11,855 nt of DNA from Phycisphaeraceae bacterium (GTDB lineage: Bacteria > Planctomycetota > Phycisphaerae > Phycisphaerales > Phycisphaeraceae). Below, in pieces: positions 6,570 to 11,855 of the stretch; position 1 is the stretch's first letter, and each line of letters starts with the position of its first letter. Location of the stretch: contig JADZET010000367.1 in the NCBI GenBank assembly GCA_020850375.1, positions 1-11,855 of the forward strand. The letters are read 5' to 3'. Made by a program: the position numbers and the translations under genes. Below the pieces are notes generated by a model. The model was not told the DNA's origin, did no database searches, and was given only the letters and a program-made list of their open reading frames with translations.

Positions 6570-7174
6570 GGACGCCCCTCCATGCTGTGGGATGACCGGG
6601 CCATCGCCTGGGCGCCGGCATCGGGCTCGTCTTCTCGTTCCGGCGTGTTGGCCGGCTCCTCTTCGCGGTCGTCGCTCGCGGGCAGGACCACGTCCAGAGT
6701 GATCAGCGGCCGCACACTGTCTGTCGCTCGCTCGTCCAAGATCTCCAGCCGGACCACCTGACCGCCGATCGCTTCGACGTCGGGATGCTCGATCACGTGC
6801 GTGCGCCAGCGCAGGGCCTGCTGCTCCAACTTACCTGTGGATTCGATGGGGAAGCTCGAAGCCGGATCGGCTGGCGTCATAGGCGCTGTCGATTCCGTGT
6901 GGGAGGGTTGGGTTTGCGGGATGGACGATGTCTTGCTCCCGACCGTCCGCCACCACCTCGTCAGCAGCTCATCCGCCGCGTCGGCCGCTTCGAGCCGGCG
7001 GTTTGCCGTGGCCGCCTGGCGCGTGGCGTTGGCCTGTGCGGCCAGCACGCCGGCCAGCAGCGTGGCGACGAGCACCAGGCTGCCGAGCACCTCGACAAGC
7101 GTCAGACCCGTTCGTCTGTCACTTCTCGGGGGCGAACTTCCGGGGGTTGAAGATTTGCGTGACAGTGTCTTCAT
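6566..7174 (-). CDS. gspI: T2SS minor pseudopilin GspI
   Basis: GspI is a minor pseudopilin that nucleates the tip complex with J and K. The 202-residue protein has a long, basic leader (23 residues, DRRTG) and then LTLVEVLGSLVLVATLLAGVLAA, with Gly at -1, Leu at +1 and Glu at +5, followed by ANATRQAATANRRLEAADAADELL, typical of GspI. The remaining domain is larger than in proteobacterial GspI (~120 residues) because of a Ser/Thr/Pro-rich insertion (about 82-115) and an acidic tail (from about 170). No alternative ATG, GTG or TTG exists between the gspH stop and the leader, so the start at 7174 overlaps gspH by 56 bp. Identity as GspI rather than another minor pilin rests on order (H-I-J-K) and the leader/helix pattern. 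Confidence 0.82.
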   Translation of the reverse strand: MKTLSRKSSTPGSSPPRSDRRTGLTLVEVLGSLVLVATLLAGVLAAQANATRQAATANRRLEAADAADELLTRWWRTVGSKTSSIPQTQPSHTESTAPMTPADPASSFPIESTGKLEQQALRWRTHVIEHPDVEAIGGQVVRLEILDERATDSVRPLITLDVVLPASDDREEEPANTPEREDEPDAGAQAMARSSHSMEGRP

Positions 7175-7670
7175 CGATGGACGTGGTGACCTGGCCGGTC
7201 AGGCCGGCGACGAGGATCCATTGTTCCCGAGGGTTTGAGGAGCGGCCGGGGTCGTCGATGATCCGCAGGGCGTACGAGGGCGTGAGAGTCGCATGGCTTG
7301 AACTCCCTTGGGTGCAGGAAAGGGCGATCTGGCCGGCGGAGAGCGACTGGTCGGGCGTGACGATCCGCTCGATCCGCAGGGAGCCGCTGAGCGCGACCTG
7401 ATCGATGGCGCGGTGCGATTCAACCCCCACGTCAATCGCCTGGACGACCTGCTCGTCGAGGTTGAAGAGCAGTTGGACGGGCCGGCCCAGCGACGCCGCC
7501 TCGCGCCGCGCGGCGGCGTCGAGGGCGATCAGGCCTCCCGTCGCCTGTTGCAGGTTCGCGATCCGCCGCGTCGCCCTGAATGACGCGACCGCCACCGAGG
7601 CCAGCAGCCCCGTCAGGAGCAAGACAGCCAGCAGTTCCAGCAGCGTGAATCCGTGGCGACGGCGTGGCAC
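7119..7670 (-). CDS. gspH: T2SS minor pseudopilin GspH
   Basis: GspH is a minor pseudopilin joining the tip complex to the GspG shaft. The chosen GTG start at 7668-7670 has CGGGAGG five bases upstream and gives a canonical leader MPRRRHG|FTLLELLAVLLLTGLLASVAVASF, with Gly at -1, Phe at +1 and Glu at +5. An ATG at 7689-7691 in the same frame gives seven more residues but has a poorly spaced binding site, and the annotated start could be there. The mature part has the GspH-like early pattern (LIALDAAARREAASLGRPVQLLFN) and later beta strands (SLRIERIV, YALRIID, EQWILVAGLTGQV). The length of 183 residues is normal. The gene follows the gspG stop by about 25 bp, and its 3' end overlaps gspI. Confidence 0.82.
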   Translation of the reverse strand: MPRRRHGFTLLELLAVLLLTGLLASVAVASFRATRRIANLQQATGGLIALDAAARREAASLGRPVQLLFNLDEQVVQAIDVGVESHRAIDQVALSGSLRIERIVTPDQSLSAGQIALSCTQGSSSHATLTPSYALRIIDDPGRSSNPREQWILVAGLTGQVTTSIDEDTVTQIFNPRKFAPEK

Positions 7671-7695
7671 GAGAACCTCCCGACAATTCATCCCC

Positions 7696-8265
7696 TCATG
7701 GCGCTGTGACGTTGCCCACGGCGCTCGAGCCGTTCGACGATGAGCCACGCAATTCCGAACTGTTGAGGTCCTGGTCCGCCCCCGTACCGCCCTCGCGGCC
7801 GTCGGCGCCGTAGCAGAGGATCTCGTAGGGGCGATCGTCCCGGCCGGGGCTGAGATATTGGTACGGCCGGCCCCAGGGATCGCTCGGCACCTGGTCGATC
7901 AGGGGCTCCGGGATCTGGTCGCTGGTCTGGACCAGGGCGCTAAGCCCCTCCTCATTCGTGGGGTACCGCCCCGTCACGCCGTAGAAGGTCTCCACGGCGT
8001 TGCGCAGCGTCGAGAGTTCAAGCTTGGCTGTGTTCTGCCGGCCGCGGATGAGATAGCCCCGCACGTTGATCGTCACCACGCTGGCGAGCAATCCGATCAG
8101 GACCAGCACGACCATCATCTCGACGAGGGAGAAGCCGGGAGGAGAAGATTTCACCACGGAGGGCACGGAGGACACGGAGTAAGACCTGAGAGAATCGGGT
8201 CGGAATGTTGTGGCTCGAAGATAGTTCGTCATGCTGACATGGCCTGTCTTTCTATACCTATTCAT
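7696..8265 (-). CDS. gspG: T2SS major pseudopilin GspG with a repeat-derived leader
   Basis: GspG builds the pseudopilus shaft. The prepilin site is PPG|FSLVEMMVVLVLIGLLASVV, with Gly at -1, Phe at +1 and Glu at +5. The mature part is classical GspG: YLIRGRQNTAKLELSTLRNAVETFYGVTGRYPTNEEGLSALV, SDPWGRPYQYLSPG and YGADGREGGTGADQDLNS, the calcium-loop region. I choose ATG 8263-8265 (MNRYRKTG) because GGAG lies eight bases upstream; it gives a 44-residue leader, far longer than usual. ATG at 8281-8283 and 8230-8232 have worse sites. The leader's last part (SVSSVPSVVKSSPPG) is encoded by the left arm of an inverted CACGGAG repeat. A GTG at 8152-8154 inside that arm would give a normal MKSSPPG leader but has no binding site. 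The true start is therefore unsettled, whereas the mature protein is certain. Confidence 0.9.
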   Translation of the reverse strand: MNRYRKTGHVSMTNYLRATTFRPDSLRSYSVSSVPSVVKSSPPGFSLVEMMVVLVLIGLLASVVTINVRGYLIRGRQNTAKLELSTLRNAVETFYGVTGRYPTNEEGLSALVQTSDQIPEPLIDQVPSDPWGRPYQYLSPGRDDRPYEILCYGADGREGGTGADQDLNSSELRGSSSNGSSAVGNVTAP

Positions 8266-8322
8266 GGTCTTGTCTCCGTGCATTGCTCCGTGTCCTCCGT
8301 GCCCTCCGTGGTAAATCTTCTT
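8142..8322. repeat. Inverted CACGGAG-repeat element spanning the gspF/gspG junction
   Basis: The left arm (8142-8179) reads AGAAGATTTCACCACGGAG and then two further 9-bp units ending in CACGGAG. The right arm (8286-8322), read in reverse, is the same sequence apart from one missing C, so about 36 of 37 positions match. The spacer is 106 bp (8180-8285) and contains the gspG ATG and another CACGGAG copy (8274-8280). The right arm is intergenic, just after the gspF stop; the left arm is inside gspG. Unit length 9 keeps the arm open as S-V-S/P tripeptides. The structure resembles a non-autonomous, MITE- or REP-like element; there is no transposase of its own. A 36-bp stem could form in the mRNA with the gspG start in its loop. 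Confidence 0.85.
8274..8277 (-). promoter_or_regulatory. Likely gspG ribosome binding site, inside a repeat unit
   Basis: GGAG lies eight bases before the ATG at 8263-8265 and is part of a stray CACGGAG unit (8274-8280) next to the right arm of the inverted repeat. It decides the start chosen for gspG. Confidence 0.5.
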
Positions 8323-8323
8323 T

Positions 8324-9562
8324 CTATAACACGTTGCCGGCCTCGAGCATCGGCAGCACGGTGGCGAAGGCGATGAATCCCACGACCACCACCATGATGA
8401 GGATTAAGAGCGGTTCGAGCACGGCGTTGAGGCGCGTGGCGGCCACGGCCACCTGCTGGTCGTACTCCTGGGCCAGTTCGTCGAGCATCTCCTCAAGGCG
8501 CCCTGACTGCTGTCCCACGGCGAAGACCTGCACGACCACCGGGCCGAACGCGCGCTGGTCCGCCAGGGCCTCGCCGATGTCGCGTCCGGCGGCCACGGCC
8601 TGGGCCGCTTGATCGAGGGCCTCGCGGATGAGCTGATTGGACGTGGACGACGCGGCAGTCTTCGCGGCGTCGAGGAAGACGATGCCGCTGCGCATCAACT
8701 CGGAGATGATCATGGCGATCCGGGCGATGGCCTGCTTCCGCACGACTTCACCGAGGATCGGCGTCCGCAGGAGCAGCCAGTCCCACCCCCGCCGGCCGCG
8801 CCCTTTGGGGTTGCGCAACATCGCCGAGAAGCTCACCGCCGCCAGAACGATGACCATCAGCAGCAGCCACCACCAACCTAATAGGAAGTCGCTGGCGTGT
8901 TTGACCAGACGCGTCACCGTGGGGATGGGCTGGCCGGCCTCGATCAATCCTTCGAGCAGGCGCGGCACCACCACCGTCATGAGGAACACCGACACCGCCG
9001 CGGCCATCGACAGCACGATCGCCGGGTAAATCAGGGCTGTGGCAAGCTTGCCCCGGAAGAGGGCCCACTTGCCCCGGAAGACGGCCAGACGCTTGAGCGA
9101 CACGTCCAGCGCCCCGGCATTCTGACCCACCTCGGCCAGGCTCACGCAGTAGGTGTCGAACACGTCCGGCCGCTGACGCATCGCGTCGGCGAGGCTGTGG
9201 CCCTCGGCGATCGAGTCACGCACCTGCAGCAATATCCCCCGGAACGAGCCCTGATGCTGCTTGAGGATCGTGTCGAGGGCCTCGAGCAGGGGCATGCCCA
9301 CCGTCAGCAGCGTGGCCAACTCGCGGATGAACGTCGTCACGCGATGGGCCGGCTGACGGCGCAGGCGCAGTGACGCGAGAACGGTCCGCCATCCCCGAGC
9401 GGATTTCGCTTGAGCCAGCGGCTCAACCGCCACCACGGTCAGGCCGCGAGCCCGCAACAAGTCGCGCGCCGCACGCGGCGTGTCGGCCAGGATCGTCCCC
9501 CGGAGGGTCCCCGTGGCCGTGGGCGCGTCAACTTCCCAGGCTTGGTACGTAAAGACGGGCAC
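8324..9562 (-). CDS. gspF: T2SS inner-membrane platform protein GspF
   Basis: GspF is the polytopic core of the assembly platform, thought to transmit GspE's ATP-driven movement to the growing pseudopilus. The 412-residue protein begins with the conserved MPVFTYQAWE, then GTLRGTILADTPRAARDLLRARGLTVV. It has two T2SF cytoplasmic domains (about 73-170 and 275-375) with RVTTFIRELATLLTVGMPLLEAL in the first and RIAMIISELMRSGIVFLDA in the second, and three membrane helices (about 171-199, 226-247 and 381-405). The length matches the ~400-residue family norm. The start is a GTG with GGAG six bases upstream, matching the family N-terminus. It lies 28 bp after gspE. The gene ends at the edge of the inverted repeat before gspG. 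Confidence 0.95.
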   Translation of the reverse strand: MPVFTYQAWEVDAPTATGTLRGTILADTPRAARDLLRARGLTVVAVEPLAQAKSARGWRTVLASLRLRRQPAHRVTTFIRELATLLTVGMPLLEALDTILKQHQGSFRGILLQVRDSIAEGHSLADAMRQRPDVFDTYCVSLAEVGQNAGALDVSLKRLAVFRGKWALFRGKLATALIYPAIVLSMAAAVSVFLMTVVVPRLLEGLIEAGQPIPTVTRLVKHASDFLLGWWWLLLMVIVLAAVSFSAMLRNPKGRGRRGWDWLLLRTPILGEVVRKQAIARIAMIISELMRSGIVFLDAAKTAASSTSNQLIREALDQAAQAVAAGRDIGEALADQRAFGPVVVQVFAVGQQSGRLEEMLDELAQEYDQQVAVAATRLNAVLEPLLILIMVVVVGFIAFATVLPMLEAGNVL

Positions 9563-9590
9563 ACGCTTCTCCGTCAGTGAATGACAACGA

Positions 9591-11300
9591 TCAACTCGAC
9601 CGCATGGTCACACGCAGCACTTCCTCGGGCGTCGTCACGCCGGCAAGGATCTTGGTTAAACCGTCGTCACGCATGGCCTGCATGCCGTGCTCGAGCGCGG
9701 CCGCCTGGATGTCCGCGGCCGTGGCCCGCTCCTGCACCCGCCGGCGAACGGCTTCGTCCACCGTCAAGAGTTCGAACACGCCGACGCGCCCGCGATAGCC
9801 GGTATTGCGGCAACGCTCGCAGCCCCGGCCGCGACGGAGCTTGGGCGCATCACGGTCGGCGGCTTCAAAGCCCAAGCGATCGAGTTCATGCGGTGATGGT
9901 TCACATGATTCCACACAATTGGGGCAGACGCGCCGCACAAGCCGCTGGGCCAGCACGCCCACGAGCGAACTGGCCGCTAGATACGCCTCGATCCCCAGGT
10001 CCAGCAAGCGCGTCACGGCGCTGGCCGCATCATTCGTGTGCAGCGTCGAGAAGACCAGGTGCCCCGTCAGGGCCGACTGGATGGCCATCGCCGCCGTCTC
10101 CTGGTCGCGCACTTCGCCGACCATGATGATGTCCGGGTCCTGTCGCAGGACGCTCCGCAGACCGCTGGCGAAGGTCATGCCCTTCTTGGTATTGATCTGC
10201 GTCTGGCTCACCCCCGGAAGTTGATACTCGATGGGGTCCTCCAACGTGATCACGTTGCGGATGGTGCTGTTGATCTCCTGCAGGGCTGCGTAGAGCGTCG
10301 TGGTCTTGCCGCTGCCCGTTGGGCCGGTGACCAAGATCAGCCCATGCTCAACGGTGATGAGCCTGCGGAATCGCTCAAGCGTCCCGGTATTCATGCCGAG
10401 TTGTTGAAGACTTAAGAGCTTCGAGCTCTTGTCCAGCAAGCGGATGACCAAACGCTCGCCAAAGGCCCCTGGAAGGGAGGCGATGCGCAGGTCGATGATC
10501 CGATCCCCCACGGCCACCGTGGCGCGGCCGTCCTGGGGGAGGCGTTTCTCGGCGATGTTCATCCCGCCCATGACCTTCACGCGGCTGAGCACTTCCTCCT
10601 GCAAAGCCTTGGGCAACTCGTAGGCGTTAAAGAGCATCCCGTCGATCCGCAGACGCACGATCAGCCGGTCCTCATAGGGCTGGATGTGTACGTCCGAGGC
10701 TTCCTGTCGCACGGCCTCGAAGAGAATGAGATTGACCAGCTTGATCACCGGCGCCCGCGTGGCCACGTCAAGCAAGTCCTCACGCTGGCGGAGCGAGGCG
10801 AGTTCCTCGGCCATGTCCTTGGCGTCCAGGCGCGCGATCATGGCCTGGGCCTGCTCGCCGCGGTGCTGATAGGCCGCGTTGATCCCCGCCTGAATGACCG
10901 GCGCCGGGGCGAGCACGGGCACGACGGGCTTGTTCAGCCAGCGGGCGACGATCTCCAGGGGCTCGAGGTCGTCCCACCGCGCCACAGCCACGGGAAGTTG
11001 GCCGTTCTCCCCCGCCAGGCCCAGCATCACGTGCTGACGGGCGAAGGCGATGGGGACTTTCTCCACGAAGCTGGCCGACGCGGGTTGATCTGACAAGTCC
11101 TCGAGGTAGTCGATCCCCACAGCTTCGGCCACGGCGCGGGCGACGGCCGTTTCGTCCAAGCCCTTCTGGCGGACGACCGCCAGCAACGAATGGTCCATCC
11201 GCTGAGCATCGGCAAGCGCCGATCCCAAAGCGAGCGTCACGCCCACCCGCTCGGCCTGGGTCTCTAGTGATCGGGCCAACTTGTTCTGAAGCTCCTGCAT
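9591..11300 (-). CDS. gspE: T2SS secretion ATPase GspE
   Basis: GspE is the hexameric cytoplasmic ATPase that powers pseudopilus assembly. The 569-residue protein has an N-terminal GspE/PilB-type domain (about 30-150) and the complete motor: Walker A GPTGSGKT (326-333, Lys332), Asp box ITLEDPIEY (351-359), Walker B DIIMVGEVRD (390-399, with Glu396) and His box TGHLVFSTLHTNDA. The zinc-binding loop has CPNC (459-462) and CERC (494-497), with an extra Cys466. No catalytic residue is missing. A PilB from a type IV pilus has the same motifs; the neighbours D and F-M favour GspE. The ATG at 11300 has AGG seven bases upstream. A 67-bp gap separates it from gspD. Confidence 0.95.
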   Translation of the reverse strand: MQELQNKLARSLETQAERVGVTLALGSALADAQRMDHSLLAVVRQKGLDETAVARAVAEAVGIDYLEDLSDQPASASFVEKVPIAFARQHVMLGLAGENGQLPVAVARWDDLEPLEIVARWLNKPVVPVLAPAPVIQAGINAAYQHRGEQAQAMIARLDAKDMAEELASLRQREDLLDVATRAPVIKLVNLILFEAVRQEASDVHIQPYEDRLIVRLRIDGMLFNAYELPKALQEEVLSRVKVMGGMNIAEKRLPQDGRATVAVGDRIIDLRIASLPGAFGERLVIRLLDKSSKLLSLQQLGMNTGTLERFRRLITVEHGLILVTGPTGSGKTTTLYAALQEINSTIRNVITLEDPIEYQLPGVSQTQINTKKGMTFASGLRSVLRQDPDIIMVGEVRDQETAAMAIQSALTGHLVFSTLHTNDAASAVTRLLDLGIEAYLAASSLVGVLAQRLVRRVCPNCVESCEPSPHELDRLGFEAADRDAPKLRRGRGCERCRNTGYRGRVGVFELLTVDEAVRRRVQERATAADIQAAALEHGMQAMRDDGLTKILAGVTTPEEVLRVTMRSS

Positions 11301-11367
11301 GCACGACCTTTTCAGAGCTTCGTCACCTCGCGAGGTGAATTTTCTCGATCCGATACACGATCGAACG
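11301..11367. promoter_or_regulatory. gspD-gspE spacer with a 16-bp palindrome
   Basis: The 67-bp gap is the largest inside the operon. It holds the perfect palindrome TCACCTCGCGAGGTGA (11323-11338) and a second inverted pair TCGATC/GATCGA (11345-11350 and 11359-11364). Either could be a dyad operator or an mRNA hairpin separating gspD expression from the rest. There is no T-run after the palindrome, so it does not look like a classical terminator. Function is unknown. Confidence 0.4.
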
Positions 11368-11855
11368 CTAAGGAATCAGCAAGGGCTCGCTCGTCGGCAG
11401 ATCCTCCGCCAATCCCGCCGCCTCCCGGTCCTGCCGCGAGAGGAACTTAAGCCCCTCGAAGCTGTCGCCCCGCAAAATCACCGGCCGCAGGAACACGAAC
11501 AGCGTGTTCTCCGACTGGTTCTTGGAGCGGTTGCTGAACAGATACTTGACCAGCGGGATGTCCCCCAGCAGTGGGAATTTCTGGATCGTCTCGCTGAAGT
11601 CCTTGCGGTTGAGCCCACCGACGACGATGGTGTGCCCGTCGGGCACGGTGACCTCGCTCTCGATGGCGTTGGTCTGCCGCGGCGGAGGGATGCCCGCGCC
11701 ACCTTCGCCGGAGAAGGCGCTCAGCTCGATGGCATACGCGAGCTGAAGGTGATCGCCCTCGGAGATGTGCGGCGTGAGCGTGATGGTCGTGCCGGCCGTG
11801 GCGTAGCCGGCGAAGCTCGTCGTGGCCACGTTGTTCGAGGCGTTGACGCTGGTGA
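11368..11855 (-). CDS. gspD: T2SS outer-membrane secretin GspD, C-terminal end only
   Basis: The frame is open from the right window edge, so only the last ~162 residues are seen. They cover the end of the secretin barrel domain: TTITLTPHISEGDHLQLAYAIELSAFSGE, PPRQTNAIESEVTVPDGHTIVVGGLNRKDFSETIQKFPLLGDIPLVKYLFSNRSK and ENTLFVFLRPVILRGD. VPDG.T.VVGGL, P.LGDIP..-.LF and the final L.VFL.P are the secretin signature. GspD oligomerises into the outer-membrane gate through which folded substrates leave. The short tail after the barrel (about 45 residues, ending EPLLIP) could be where a pilotin binds, but it has no recognisable GspS-binding motif. It is probably the first gene, or near the first, of the operon; PilQ or another secretin would look similar here, and context supports GspD. 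Confidence 0.92.
   Translation of the reverse strand, partial: TSVNASNNVATTSFAGYATAGTTITLTPHISEGDHLQLAYAIELSAFSGEGGAGIPPPRQTNAIESEVTVPDGHTIVVGGLNRKDFSETIQKFPLLGDIPLVKYLFSNRSKNQSENTLFVFLRPVILRGDSFEGLKFLSRQDREAAGLAEDLPTSEPLLIP

Noticed and set aside
8142..8322. Repeated CACGGAG units could look like a CRISPR array
   Set aside because: Units are 9 bp, contiguous, and arranged as two inverted arms; there are no regular unique spacers and no cas genes.
9047..9081. Exact 14-bp direct repeat (CTTGCCCCGGAAGA, 21-bp period) in gspF giving FRGKWALFRGK
   Set aside because: The segment has about the same length as the matching region I recall from other GspF proteins, so it does not look like an expansion; it is probably chance.
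9591..11300. Type IV pilus system (PilB/PilC/PilQ) rather than T2SS
   Set aside because: The ordered set of G, H, I, J and K pseudopilins with GspL- and GspM-like genes is characteristic of T2SS; PilM/N/O and PilT are not seen.

Overview
The window is dominated by one long minus-strand operon for a type II secretion system (T2SS), read from right to left: gspD (3' end only), gspE, gspF, gspG, gspH, gspI, gspJ, gspK, a GspC-like gene, gspL, gspM and a TPR lipoprotein gene. Most junctions are tight: ATGA or GTGA overlaps at I/J, K/C-like and C-like/L, TAATG at L/M, and gaps under 30 bp at E/F, J/K and M/TPR. This implies co-transcription and translational coupling. Together they encode the outer-membrane secretin (D), the cytoplasmic ATPase (E), the inner-membrane platform (F, L, M, C-like), the pseudopilus (major pilin G, minor pilins H, I, J, K) and a lipoprotein that may be a pilotin. 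No prepilin peptidase (GspO/PilD), GspN or GspS is in the window.

Left of the operon lie a non-coding stretch with lower GC (1213-1531), a 932-bp IS5-family insertion sequence (279-1210) with 19-bp terminal inverted repeats and a TA duplication, and the first ~90 codons of a secreted, probably beta-helical protein running off the left edge. The IS sits at the very start of that gene's signal peptide and separates it from its upstream region, so the gene is probably disrupted. The transposase carries a typical A6G5 frameshift site and a second frameshift that looks like a 2-nt deletion, so this IS copy is probably dead.

The most unusual signal is at the gspF/gspG junction: a near-perfect ~36-bp inverted repeat built from CACGGAG units (arms 8142-8179 and 8286-8322, 106-bp spacer). 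A CACGGAG unit just inside the right arm supplies the apparent ribosome binding site of gspG. The left arm is translated as the repetitive end of the GspG prepilin leader (SVSSVPSVVK), directly before the PPG|FSLVE cleavage site.

The organism is a high-GC Gram-negative-type bacterium with an outer membrane. The diverged T2SS set, the D-E-F-G-H-I-J-K-C-L-M order, the dispersed CACGGAG repeat and the beta-helix exoprotein fit Planctomycetota (Phycisphaerae-like) best, but this is an inference from general knowledge; Verrucomicrobiota or a deltaproteobacterial lineage are alternatives. I do not see a wholly new system here; the novelty is in the repeat-derived gspG leader and in variations on the T2SS theme.
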